Positions 26,315 to 34,739 of a DNA stretch of 64,000 nucleotides are shown here, piece by piece. Numbering within the stretch: the first letter of the stretch is position 1; each line of letters starts with the position of its first letter. The translations under genes were made by a program, and so were the position numbers. The stretch is taken from positions 186,001 through 250,000 of the forward strand of contig NZ_JARXLA010000005.1 of assembly GCF_029872155.1 (NCBI RefSeq). Direction: 5' to 3'. The stretch is from Hyphomicrobium sp. D-2 (GTDB lineage: Bacteria > Pseudomonadota > Alphaproteobacteria > Rhizobiales > Hyphomicrobiaceae). The notes beneath the pieces were generated by a model. The model searched no databases. It saw nothing but the letters and a program-made list of their open reading frames with translations, and was not told the origin of the DNA.

Positions 26315-27169
26315 TTAGGCGTCCCTAGTGAGCGAGGGGGCGTCGTTGCGCCTTACCTTGAATAGACGCCACGCGAGGCCTATTTCCTGCCCGCAAATAC
26401 AGGTCCAGTGAAACACTTCGCCCGGCTTTGTCCGGTGAACTGGAACCCAAGGCACACTCTGCGAGACGCCACATTCGTGACAAGGAACTTCTATGATACG
26501 TCGCTCGAACGAAGTTTCTGCCAAGTGGAAGACATAGCTTTCGTAACATTTAGGACTGGCGCAGCTAACCACCTGCTTGTCGCTTAATAAGCTGCCTGTT
26601 CGTTTGTTGGGGAATCCGCACACGCAAACAAAGGATATCGTTCCGAGCGTACCTGTTATTGATAACGTACTTCCTGAGATATTTCTCAGCTCTGCTAGAG
26701 CCTCCTCGACTTTCGGTCGGATGGCTCCGCTCGCACCGTACTGCCCCACATAATCCTGACCGTCTTCGGGGAGTCGCAAATGCAGAGCAACATTTGCTAG
26801 AGCATTCCATAGTCTCCCCAGCGTCCGGGGATCAAATCCAACTTGCGTTCCAACTTCGGTCCAAACCTGATTTGCGAAGTCGTCTTCTGTCTGCTCACTC
26901 CTATCGCAAATGGGCATCCGCGAGATTGAGAACGTAGCCGTCGCGGCGGCTAATTCGTCTGCTGTTTGTGCAATGAAGTTGACGACTTGCCTAGGCTGCC
27001 AGCTCGCCAATTCTTTGCGCGGAATGTAAGCGTGAGCCATCCGCAGCCGGTCATAGCAAATGCGCTCTATCGCAAGGCGGCACTCTAGCGCTGCGTAGGT
27101 CAAATCCCTCGCCGTTCCTGCCAGCAACAGCTTTTCGATTTGTTCAATGGTGTCCTTAAGATCAATCAA
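26315..27169 (-). CDS. two-zinc-ribbon protein beside the integrase
   Basis: A 284-residue protein, probably from TTG 27169 with GGAG eight bases upstream. The N-terminal helical domain (about 1-60; DLTYAALECRLAIERICYDR) resembles HEPN-like helical bundles, though the RX4-6H motif is not evident. The middle is helical. The C-terminal 110 residues hold two cysteine sets: CVCG with CASPKC, and CHECG with CICG, each fit for one zinc. A nucleic-acid or partner-binding role is inferred. It lies 63 bases after the integrase, same strand, and a decayed copy sits in the same position of the older element, so the pair is a stable unit. Confidence 0.75.
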   Translation of the reverse strand: MIDLKDTIEQIEKLLLAGTARDLTYAALECRLAIERICYDRLRMAHAYIPRKELASWQPRQVVNFIAQTADELAAATATFSISRMPICDRSEQTEDDFANQVWTEVGTQVGFDPRTLGRLWNALANVALHLRLPEDGQDYVGQYGASGAIRPKVEEALAELRNISGSTLSITGTLGTISFVCVCGFPNKRTGSLLSDKQVVSCASPKCYESYVFHLAETSFERRIIEVPCHECGVSQSVPWVPVHRTKPGEVFHWTCICGQEIGLAWRLFKVRRNDAPSLTRDA

Positions 27170-27232
27170 TGCGGCGTCTCCTGAGCTTTACGCGCACATC
27201 AATCTTCCCCTCACACAACGCGGTTGAACTGT

Positions 27233-29068
27233 TTATCCGTTTTCGGCCGCGTCTACGCTAGGGTAAAGGTGCTCAAGCGAAAGCCCCGGATATTCCACTT
27301 TCGCCACCGCATCGGCCAACCGTTCCATACCAAAGCGGCGAGCGCTGTCGCGAGCCCCGTATCGTCGCCCTACACCGCCCCCTGAGTGTCCCGTAAGAGC
27401 GTCGTTCACGTCTTCGCTTTCAGCCTTCCAGCGCAAGGCGTCCTTGAACCCGTGCCGGAACGAATGGAAGACCGGAGCATCGGTCCCCTTGATTCCGAGC
27501 TTGGTTAGGTAGCGGCCAAACCACTTCGACCAACGCTCCGCAAAGCCGTCGCGCGGGCCTTTTTCCATGAGCGGGAAGAGCGGCGCTTTCTGTCCGCCAA
27601 GGCGGCGACGAGCATCGACATAGGTAAGGAAGCCGAGGCGCTTTAGCTCAGGGTGGACGGGCACGACACGACGCGATGATTTGTTCTTTACGCGAGCACC
27701 GCGCTCTTCGTCGTTGGTGATGCGGAAGTAGCGGATGCCGGTGGGCTCATCGGTCTCAACGTCATCCGCCGTGAGGGCCGCTAACTCGCCCTGCCGGGCC
27801 CCCGTAAAGAGCGCCAGCAGCGGCATCCAATACGCGCCTTCGCCACCGCCACCCTCCGGCCTATCGCCCTGAGTGAAGACGCTTGAGTTGAACAGAAGCT
27901 TGAGGCGGGCCGTATCCCAAAGAACAGGGTCCGGCTCCGGCTCATCGACGCGCATCTTTGCAAACGGATCGGCCCAAATCCGGTCGTCGGGAATAAAGCC
28001 GTTGTCGTAAGCCCAATTGCATATAGCCTGCCCTCCGCCGAGCAGCTTGTTCACCGACGCGGGCCCGAGGCGCTTTGCGGCGGGGTGTGCTTCCGACCAC
28101 TTCACAAGTTCCGGCAACTTGGCCTTGCGCAACGGACCGGCTCGGTTCGTGGGGATCATCTGCACGGCCTCGCGGTACTCGCGGACGTGGCTCCGGCGAA
28201 TGTCTCTGATCCGCATATCGCCGTGAAGTTCTATGAAGCGCTGGATGGCGTTGTAGTATTCGCGGTCAGTGCTCGCCACGGATGAACGAGCTTTCTTCCA
28301 GCCTTCGTAAGCGGCGCTCAAGGTGTCCTTGGCGGATGATGCCGACGACGCGGGACGCTCAGAAGCGCTCAACGGCGGCTCAAGAAGGGGCGGCGTCTCC
28401 ACCACCTCGCCAGCGTTGCGCCGGTCCAGAGCTTCGAGGTGCTGCACATAGCGTTTGAGAACGGCCGTGCCGAGGGCCCGGTAGGCCTTGGAAGATGGGT
28501 CTAGGCCGATGCGGAAGACGGCCATCAACTCGTCTAGCTCGTCATCGACGAAGCTGAGGTCGCCCCTTGCAAGGGCCTTGCGGGCTGCCGGTAAGAGGAA
28601 GTCCACGGTGCTCTTGTGCTTGTCGAACTCGCGTTCGCTCATCCCGTAGGGCGGTGCAGCCTCATCAAGGTCGAACGCCGACGCGACGACCACGCCAGAC
28701 ACTTGGTCGGCGACTTCCCGAAAGAGCTGCTGCGATCCAGCGCCATCGCGCCGGACCTCATCGTCTTCGCTGAGCAGCGAGGCATAGAAGTAGTCGGCCA
28801 TCGTCTTGACCTCGCCGTCGCTGAGGTCGTCACGCTGCGGGATGGGGCTCACGAGCGCCGCCGCCTTCGCCAGCACCGCATCGAACTCTATCAGGATGGG
28901 CTTGGCGGCTACGTTGGCGATCTTGAGGTCTTTGGTGCCGAGTGAGCGCTGCAACCACGCCACGCGTTGCCGCTCGTCCCCGAGCACTCTTGCAACGGCC
29001 TCTTCAAGGCCCTTGGGCACTTTCTTGCGGACGACATAAGTGCCGTGCCGATTCTTCACGACGCCCAT
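27233..29068 (-). CDS. tyrosine-type site-specific integrase
   Basis: The 611-residue recombinase integrates and excises the element. The N-terminus (NRHGTYVVRKKVPKGL) matches the DUF6538 domain that precedes many tRNA-targeting integrases; a core-binding domain follows (DMRIRDIRRSHVREYREAV, about 280-300). Catalytic residues are visible: arginine in FTGARQGELAAL, lysine region after TNDEERG, HSFRHGFKDAL, and the tyrosine in GGGVGRRYG near the C-terminus. The ATG at 29068 is chosen; an upstream frame to 29152 has no family support. It lies about 100 bases from the tRNA-Glu gene it uses. Confidence 0.93.
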   Translation of the reverse strand: MGVVKNRHGTYVVRKKVPKGLEEAVARVLGDERQRVAWLQRSLGTKDLKIANVAAKPILIEFDAVLAKAAALVSPIPQRDDLSDGEVKTMADYFYASLLSEDDEVRRDGAGSQQLFREVADQVSGVVVASAFDLDEAAPPYGMSEREFDKHKSTVDFLLPAARKALARGDLSFVDDELDELMAVFRIGLDPSSKAYRALGTAVLKRYVQHLEALDRRNAGEVVETPPLLEPPLSASERPASSASSAKDTLSAAYEGWKKARSSVASTDREYYNAIQRFIELHGDMRIRDIRRSHVREYREAVQMIPTNRAGPLRKAKLPELVKWSEAHPAAKRLGPASVNKLLGGGQAICNWAYDNGFIPDDRIWADPFAKMRVDEPEPDPVLWDTARLKLLFNSSVFTQGDRPEGGGGEGAYWMPLLALFTGARQGELAALTADDVETDEPTGIRYFRITNDEERGARVKNKSSRRVVPVHPELKRLGFLTYVDARRRLGGQKAPLFPLMEKGPRDGFAERWSKWFGRYLTKLGIKGTDAPVFHSFRHGFKDALRWKAESEDVNDALTGHSGGGVGRRYGARDSARRFGMERLADAVAKVEYPGLSLEHLYPSVDAAENG

Positions 29069-29168
29069 GAGTACCCGCACGATTGATACCACCCGTTGAT
29101 ACCACCGGGGCGGTTGCAAGTTGCTGATTTTGCGATATTCTCGTCGGGCCAATCACTTAGGATGGCTG

Positions 29169-29185
29169 TGGCGGTCCCTACGGGA
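29169..29185. repeat. right attachment site (attR) inside tRNA-Glu
   Basis: The 3' end of the tRNA, identical to 16621-16637. Confidence 0.85.
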
Positions 29186-29243
29186 GTCGAACCCGTCTTT
29201 TCAGATTGAAAATCTGACGTCCTAACCGATAGACGAAGGGACC
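29169..29243 (-). tRNA. tRNA-Glu (anticodon TTC)
   Basis: 75 bases with encoded CCA. The acceptor stem GGTCCCT / AGGGACC pairs fully; the anticodon stem TCAGA / TCTGA encloses loop TTTTCAA, giving anticodon TTC; the T-loop is GGTTCGACTCC-type. Its 3' 17 bases are the right attachment site of the integrative element, and the gene is left intact. Confidence 0.97.
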
Positions 29244-29683
29244 GCAGGCGCATGGGTATAGGGGTGATTTGCCGATCGCGCAAGCAACACTCGGGCGCGG
29301 CGAAACGGCCCGGGTCTGCGGCTGGCGATTTGTCCACATAATACCGCCGGACAAGCATCTAACCCACTGATGCAACGTGTTTTCCTGTAGGGCATTCTAT
29401 TTCTGGTGGCACCGGGCGATCGCGACGCTGGTCGATGTATATGGCGCTGAAGTTGGCGTGGGGTTTCGGAGATAGGCGACGTGACCGGTTCCGGTGCTCA
29501 GCACCAGTGTGTGACCAGCGTCTGGAGCACCGCGGAGGGCAAGGATTTGGGCGCCGCCATTCCGCAGAAAGTACGCTCATGGCGTGGAGATGATGTCTGA
29601 CAATCGCGCCGGCGCAAAAACACTCCCTAGGGAATGGCGAACGCCCTAATAGCCGGATTTAAAAAGATGTTTTCTGAATGATA
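29244..29683. other. gap between two tRNA genes, no gene seen
   Basis: 440 bases; short open frames only, none with a ribosome site or familiar product. It should contain the tRNA-Glu promoter at its left end (transcription leftwards). Confidence 0.45.
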
Positions 29684-29777
29684 TGGCGGAGACGGAGGGA
29701 TTCGAACCCTCGATACGTCTTTAAAAACGTATAACGGTTTAGCAAACCGCCGCCTTCAGCCTCTCGGCCACGTCTCC
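29684..29777 (-). tRNA. tRNA-Ser (anticodon GCT)
   Basis: 94 bases with encoded CCA and the long variable arm (TATACGTTTTTAAAGACGTA) of class II tRNAs. Acceptor stem GGAGACG pairs with CGTCTCC; anticodon loop TTGCTAA gives GCT. No element is seen at this gene. Confidence 0.97.
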
Positions 29778-29965
29778 ACAAGCGTGCGGTAATAGATGCG
29801 ACCCGCTGCGAATGCAAGCCGCCGTTTGTCTCCATCCCACCTATTCAACGGGCTGCGCCAAAAATGCGCAATCAGCCTTGACGCTCCGCCCGTAAGACGC
29901 CCATCGTCAAGGGGCGGTTAACTGTTGGCAAGACGATGGGAAACACTGGTTTCAGAGAGTGGCTC

Positions 29966-30682
29966 ATGAACACGGCGTCGAAGCCTGCCGCTGTGAAGTT
30001 TGCCGCTGTGTCGGGCGCTTTGATCGTCCTTGGTACGGCTGCGCATTTCACGGGGGCACAAGCTCAGGAGTTCTGCGTCGCCTGCCAAGGACCGGAGGCC
30101 AGCTATCGCTGTCTGATCGGCGGCGAAGGCACCCCGGCGGCGCGCTCCTCCAGAGGACAGTTCCTCTGCATCACGGAACTGGCCAAAGCCGGGGGGCATG
30201 CAACCCGTAGTGTTTCGCGCAGTCAGGCGACGCCATGCCCTGGTGAAACGCGCTCGGTGCTGTTCTCTTTGGCCGACCCCGAAACATCGCCACTGGGCCA
30301 GGCACGGACAGACGGTGCGACCGCTCCGGCAATGGGGCTTTCGGGCTCGCCCCAGATCCCCCCTGCAGCGGTTGGTTCGACGGTTCCTCACGCTGCTCCG
30401 GGGGGTGGCATGCCACCGATGACACCGGTGGGCACGATCGATGGTGGGGCATACCCGCCAGGACATGGACAGCCTGCGGGTGAGGAGGGCTATCCGACGC
30501 CACTGCCGCCGGAAACTGCCGCGGAAGCCGAGCGTGCTGCCGCCGCCAAACCCCAAAAGCCGGGCGCCCTGCAGGATATGGCGAACAAGACCGGGAAGGC
30601 ATTCAACGACACCGGCAAGGCCGTGGGCAAAGCCGTCAAGAAATCGTGGGACTGCGTGACGTCTCTGTTCGGTGACTGCTGA
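29966..30682 (+). CDS. secreted cysteine-containing protein of unknown function
   Basis: 238 residues. The signal peptide is about 1-35 (AAVSGALIVLGTAAHFTGAQ, cleavage near AQA-QE). After it comes EFCVACQGPEASYRCLIGGE and QFLCITELAKAGGHATRS, a conserved-looking cysteine region, then a proline- and glycine-rich spacer, then a C-terminal helix DMANKTGKAFNDTGKAVGKA and SWDCVTSLFGDC. Periplasmic location with disulfides is inferred. GAGAG precedes the ATG at 29966; an in-frame ATG at 29936 is also possible. Relatives occur in Rhizobiales as hypothetical proteins, from memory. Confidence 0.75.
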   Translation: MNTASKPAAVKFAAVSGALIVLGTAAHFTGAQAQEFCVACQGPEASYRCLIGGEGTPAARSSRGQFLCITELAKAGGHATRSVSRSQATPCPGETRSVLFSLADPETSPLGQARTDGATAPAMGLSGSPQIPPAAVGSTVPHAAPGGGMPPMTPVGTIDGGAYPPGHGQPAGEEGYPTPLPPETAAEAERAAAAKPQKPGALQDMANKTGKAFNDTGKAVGKAVKKSWDCVTSLFGDC

Positions 30683-30930
30683 CAGAGGAGCAGGCGCGTT
30701 CGGCAGCGCGGACGGTGGTGGTCCGCTGGTCGATCTCGGATTGCGTCCTTCTTTAGCAGGTGAGCGCAGAGGCGCGTTGCTTGATTGCGCACGAACTGGC
30801 GCCGAAGCCCGCAAGGGTGGCCTTTGCGCGTGCAAATCTATCGCCTGACGATGTTCTTTTGGCGGTGTGCGGAAGCAAGCGGATGAAGCTTCAATCCCGG
30901 CTTCGCTCACCGATGCGGCAGGACAATCAC

Positions 30931-30969
30931 GCACCGGCAGCCAGCTACCCGGAGAGGAGTCGTCGGTGC
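30931..30969 (+). repeat. 39-bp palindromic repeat, copy 3
   Basis: GCACCGGCAGCCAGCTACCC start, CGTCGGTGC end; a few changes from copy 4. Part of the first 133-base unit. Confidence 0.8.
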
Positions 30970-31228
30970 GAAAAAGTTCAACTTGGCATGGATCCCGGCC
31001 GTTGTCGGGATGACGGTGTGAGGAGGTGAGCGGTTTCAGCGCGACACCCGACTTCACTCACCGAGGTGCCGGCTGCGCCGGGGCGTCGCCGCGCAGTTGC
31101 GAAAAAAGACGTCGAGCATGTGTGCTGCCAACATTGGTGGAGGGCGGAGCCGTCCTCGACCAGTTTGGCGCCGCACGGGCAGCGCGTGCGTCACGCCAGA
31201 AAACCCGTGGGTGCGGGACGGCAATCAT

Positions 31229-31267
31229 GCACCGGCGGCCGGCTACCCGGAGGGGGGGCGCCGGTGC
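31229..31267 (+). repeat. 39-bp palindromic repeat, copy 4
   Basis: GCACCGGCGGCCGGCTACCC start, GCGCCGGTGC end. Part of the second 133-base unit. Confidence 0.85.
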
Positions 31268-31350
31268 GAAAAAGTTCAAACTGGCGTGGATCCCGACCGT
31301 TGTCGGGATGACGGTGTGCGGAGGTGAGCGGTTTCAGCGCGCACCAATCA

Positions 31351-31389
31351 GCGCTGGCGGCCGGCTGCGCGGAGCGCAGTCGCCAGCGC
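31351..31389 (+). repeat. 39-bp palindromic repeat, copy 5, at the 3' end of metY
   Basis: Identical to copy 2 at 9498-9536. It lies 13 bases past the metY stop codon and could act as its terminator hairpin, with an AT-rich flank (AACTTAAAT) that also flanks copy 1/2. Confidence 0.85.
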
Positions 31390-31401
31390 TAACTTAAATC
31401 G

Positions 31402-32691
31402 TCAGATCTGCGCCAGTGCCTGTTCCAGGTCGGCGATGATGTCGTCCTTGTCTTCAATGCCGACCGACAGACGCACAACATCCGGCCCGGCACCGGCGGC
31501 GATGCGCTGTTCGTCCGTTAGCTGACGATGTGTGGTTGAAGCTGGGTGAATGACGAGGCTGCGCGTGTCGCCGATGTTGGCCAACAGGCTGAACAGCTTG
31601 AGGTTGGATACCAGCTTCACGCCGGCCTCATATCCACCCTCAACGCCGAAGGTGAACACGGCGCCTGCTCCGTTGGGGCAAATGCGTTTGTGCAGATCAA
31701 AATAGGGGCTGGAGGGCAGCCCCGCATAACTGACCCAGCGAACCTTCGGATGTTTTTCCAGCCAGGAGGCAACCGCAAGCGCGTTCTCACAATGGCGCGC
31801 CATCCGCAGCGACAGCGTTTCAGAGCCGGTCAGCAGCATGAAGGCATTGAAGGGCGAAATGGCGGGGCCGAGATCGCGCAGGCCCATCACGCGGGCAGCG
31901 ATGGCGAATGCCATGTTGCCGAAGGTGTCGGCGATCTTGAGGCCGTTGTAAGAGGCGTTCGGATCCACCAGCGTTTTGTAATGGTGTGGACTGGCGCACC
32001 AGTCGAAGGTGCCGCAATCGACAATGGCGCCGCCGATAGAATTGCCGTGACCGCCGATGAACTTCGTCAGCGAGTGGACAACAATGTCAGCGCCGAATTC
32101 CTTCGGACGGCACAGGTATGGCGTTGCGAGCGTGTTGTCGACGATGAGCGGCACGCCAGCCTTTTGGGCAACCGCAGCTATGGCAGGCAGATCGACAACA
32201 ACACCGCCGGGATTGGCCAGCGATTCAACGAAGATTGCGCGGGTCTTTGGCGTGACGGCCTGCTCAAAGCTGGCGGCATCGGTGGCGTCTGCCCAACGTA
32301 CGTTCCAGTCAAACTTCTTGAACGAGTGATTGAACTGGTTGATGGAGCCACCATAGAGCTGACGACCGGCGACGAATTCGTCGCCCGGCTCCAGCAAGGT
32401 ATGGAAGGTGAGGAATTGCGCGGCGTGGCCGGACGCGAGCGCAAGCGCTGCGGAGCCACCCTCAAGCGCAGCCAGCCGGCCTTCCAGCACAGCCTGCGTC
32501 GGGTTTGTGATGCGCGTGTAGATGTTGCCAAAGGCTTCGAGGCCGAAGAGCTGCGCAGCATGGTCGGCGTCGTTGAACACGTAGGATGTGGTTTGATAGA
32601 TCGGCGTCGCCCGCGCATTGGTGGTCGGGTCCGGCGCCGCACCCGCATGAACCGCGAGGGTGTCAAATTTGGGCGCGCGAGAATCCGTCAT
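31402..32691 (-). CDS. metY: O-acetylhomoserine aminocarboxypropyltransferase (sulfhydrylase)
   Basis: The 429-residue PLP enzyme condenses O-acetylhomoserine with sulfide to homocysteine in methionine synthesis. It has the Cys/Met-metabolism fold: YTRITNPTQAVLEGRLAALE, GGSINQFNHSFKKF, the PLP lysine in VVHSLTKFIGGHG, and a C-terminal TTHRQLTDEQR. Length and the SINQF/FKKF segments favour MetY over MetZ or cystathionine synthase. GGGAG lies seven bases before the ATG at 32691. It stands alone; the repeat cluster lies at its 3' end. Confidence 0.94.
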   Translation of the reverse strand: MTDSRAPKFDTLAVHAGAAPDPTTNARATPIYQTTSYVFNDADHAAQLFGLEAFGNIYTRITNPTQAVLEGRLAALEGGSAALALASGHAAQFLTFHTLLEPGDEFVAGRQLYGGSINQFNHSFKKFDWNVRWADATDAASFEQAVTPKTRAIFVESLANPGGVVVDLPAIAAVAQKAGVPLIVDNTLATPYLCRPKEFGADIVVHSLTKFIGGHGNSIGGAIVDCGTFDWCASPHHYKTLVDPNASYNGLKIADTFGNMAFAIAARVMGLRDLGPAISPFNAFMLLTGSETLSLRMARHCENALAVASWLEKHPKVRWVSYAGLPSSPYFDLHKRICPNGAGAVFTFGVEGGYEAGVKLVSNLKLFSLLANIGDTRSLVIHPASTTHRQLTDEQRIAAGAGPDVVRLSVGIEDKDDIIADLEQALAQI

Positions 32692-33174
32692 CGTTATCTC
32701 CCTATTCCTGTTCTTTGACCGATTAGGGAAGGGAAGGGGCAGTGCAAGTCAACGGTCATTCTGATCATAAACAACGCGCGGGGCATGGACTTGGGGAGGA
32801 GGCTGCGCGCGGGGCAACTTTACTGCAACGTTTCTCAAAGGCAGCGCAAAAGTGGCCGGGAACAGCGCGCGGGTATGCCAGCGGATGCAGCTTTAAATCG
32901 GGCTGCGATGCAACGGAAATGACGGAATAGTCAGCAGTTTGCAGGGGCTTTTCTTTGCAGCGGCTGCCTGCGTTAACGCCGCGCGCCAGCCGTTATCGCG
33001 CGCTGACAGCGGACTGTTGCCCAAACCATGGCTCTATCGGCTATAGTCCGGCCCGCGGCATTGACATCGTGCGCGGGGTTCATCCACTGGCCCCCGTGAT
33101 GGTGGCTATTCGTGAACGGTAGTCGCTCTCACGGATACTTCGTGCGCCGTTGCATTCTCTACTGGAGACACGCC
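32692..33174. other. divergent region upstream of metY, no gene seen
   Basis: 483 bases. On the metY strand a six-base inverted repeat (TGACCG...CGGTCA, forward positions about 32717-32756) spans the leader just before the ribosome site; it could be an attenuating leader but I could not match it to a known riboswitch. A TTGACA at 33061-33066 is a possible -35 box for the gene to the right without a clear -10. The open frame at 32742-32930 has no support. Confidence 0.4.
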
Positions 33175-33696
33175 TTGATAAACTCGCATCTTTCCGGCCG
33201 GTCCGCAGCTTTGATCGTCGTCGGGATCGTTGCTGCCATTGTGGTCGGGTTGGCCGTGGTGGCGATATATCAGGTGGAGAAAACCTTGACGCCGACTCCG
33301 GTTGCGGAAGTCGTTGAGGAAACGCGTGAAGCGGAGTTGGCGCCTTCGCTCGATTGTGCGTTCCGTCCCTTCATCACTCGCAGCAACGCGTTCTATTTCT
33401 ATTTCGATGTCGATTATGCGAAGGGCAAGACGCCTCTTTTCTATGAGCGTGCGCTGGTTTCAGCCGATGGCAGCCGGAAGCGCTACGCGGGCGATGAGCG
33501 GCCGGTGTGGACGTACGCAATCAACGAAGATGGCAAGCCGACGATCAAGTCGGCCGACGGCACGCTGATCGTGCTGTATGGGCTGAAGCTTGGCGCTCCC
33601 GGCATTGTGCCGGTGGAAGCGGGCATCAGAAGCACCGTGTTGCGCAACCTGGGTGGCGAATGCCGCCAGACCAATCTTGACGGCCTGCCCCACTGA
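33175..33696 (+). CDS. single-pass membrane protein of unknown function
   Basis: 173 residues if translated from TTG 33175, which has GGAGA seven bases upstream; a GTG at 33112 in frame is the alternative. One membrane helix (about 10-32, LIVVGIVAAIVVGLAVVAIY) is followed by a periplasmic-looking domain with LDCAFRPFITRSNAFYFYFD and a final cysteine (NLGGECRQTNL), which may pair. No family recognised. Confidence 0.65.
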   Translation: MINSHLSGRSAALIVVGIVAAIVVGLAVVAIYQVEKTLTPTPVAEVVEETREAELAPSLDCAFRPFITRSNAFYFYFDVDYAKGKTPLFYERALVSADGSRKRYAGDERPVWTYAINEDGKPTIKSADGTLIVLYGLKLGAPGIVPVEAGIRSTVLRNLGGECRQTNLDGLPH

Positions 33697-34063
33697 TAAG
33701 CGCGCGCAGTCAGGTCGTTGCTGCGTGATTAGCGAATGCGATGGCAGCGGATGGCTGCAGCCATAATATCGCGCTGCGATATTTGTCGTTCCGCGTCGCG
33801 CTGAGCTGAGCTGCTTTAGCCATTGATCTGTTGTGCGGATCAAATTTCACGGCGCAATCGGGCTTGCGTTGCGGCGCACCCGTGCGGACGGCGAGGCAAA
33901 GCCGCTCTCCACCATAGATCGCGTATTAAAAGCGTTAAGCACGTTGCAGGCGGAGTTGATCGTGGTTATATTCGGTGCGACAAGTTGGCAGGTATTCTGT
34001 CTGTCACAAAGGTTGCTGACTTAGCTCTGGCCAATCGGCTGGTGGGGTCAGCCGGAGGCTTCC
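33697..34063. other. gap, with a small palindrome
   Basis: 367 bases without a supported gene. A perfect palindrome AATATCGC-GCT-GCGATATT lies at 33765-33783, about 70 bases past the preceding stop; it has no U-tract and could be an operator or weak terminator. Confidence 0.4.
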
Positions 34064-34408
34064 ATGGCCACACTTGAGCAGCCTATTGCCGCCGAGAGCA
34101 CAGTCATTGTGCATTTTGCTGAGGCGGCTGAGCCATCGATCGTCCGGTCGCAAGCCTTTGATGTCGCGAAAGTACCGATGCTGTTACAGGTTCTAGGATT
34201 GAGCTGGTTGATCGGGGCGGCGATAAGCGTGGCTTTTGTGTCCACGCTTTTGTTGTTCAACGTCGCCGGTCTCAAGGATCTGATCGTACGGTCGGACGTC
34301 TACTTCCTGGCGATGTTTTTGCTGTATTTCTTCAATATGTTGACGTTCTCAAGCGTCTCCATGGGCATCACGATCATGCGGTTGCCCTGGGACGACGATA
34401 AGCGCTAG
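34064..34408 (+). CDS. small two-helix membrane protein
   Basis: 114 residues, with GGAGG seven bases before ATG 34064. Two membrane helices (about 44-68 and 78-102) sit after an acidic cytoplasmic start; a loop SVSMGITIMRLPWDDDKR ends the protein. No family recognised. Confidence 0.75.
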   Translation: MATLEQPIAAESTVIVHFAEAAEPSIVRSQAFDVAKVPMLLQVLGLSWLIGAAISVAFVSTLLLFNVAGLKDLIVRSDVYFLAMFLLYFFNMLTFSSVSMGITIMRLPWDDDKR

Positions 34409-34739
34409 CCGGAGTTCGGGCAGCGCAATCGCGCCGTAGCGGCAACTTGTGGTTCCTGATCCCCGCAATGAGAGGCGGCCGCAGCGCTGGGCGGCGGTGC
34501 TCCGTGGCGTAGCTACGGAAGTGACGGCGGATGCCGGGTGGGCGAGCCACCACCGGCGCCGCTCCGATGGCCATCCAAGCCGTCTTCGGCCTGCCTTTTT
34601 CAACGATAACCATGGCCGCAGCCTTATGCGCTGAATGGGTGCAACCCGTTGTAGGGTTCGCGCATCGGTTGGCGGGGGATTTGCTGTGTCCGTTGGCGGT
34701 GCGGCGGCGCCCGTATTGGGCGTTGGAAATAGGGGCAGC
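34409..34739. other. gap before the hydrolase gene, no gene seen
   Basis: 331 bases, GC-rich. Open frames crossing it belong to no recognisable protein. No terminator or promoter identified. Confidence 0.35.

Larger units (their letters stand above)
16621..29185. mobile_element. integrative element in tRNA-Glu, about 12.6 kb
   Basis: The element is bounded by a 17-bp direct repeat (TGGCGGTCCCTACGGGA) at 16621-16637 and 29169-29185; the right copy is the 3' end of a complete tRNA-Glu gene including its CCA. A tyrosine integrase lies next to the tRNA. Contents from left to right: a membrane protein with a winged helix, a small gene, an autotransporter, a serine resolvase, three small hypothetical genes, a RepA-like AAA ATPase, a repeat-bearing noncoding stretch, a membrane protein, a zinc-ribbon protein and the integrase. 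No conjugation, phage structural or transposase genes are seen, so mobility would need helper functions. Confidence 0.85.
30683..31401. repeat. repeat-rich intergenic region
   Basis: 719 bases without a gene. A unit of about 133 bases occurs at 30915-31048 and again at 31213-31345 with about 85-90 percent identity by eye. Each holds one 39-bp palindrome, the string GAAAAAGTTCAA, a small dyad (GATCCCG.CCGTTGTCGGGAT) and GGAGGTGAGCGGTTTCAGCG. A third palindrome (31351-31389) follows directly. Confidence 0.75.

Noticed and set aside
32692-32760. SAM-II riboswitch upstream of metY.
   Set aside because: Some core-like bases (GACCG, TTGCA) are present, but I could not place the pseudoknot or the conserved GCTAAA segment, so it is listed only as an unassigned leader.
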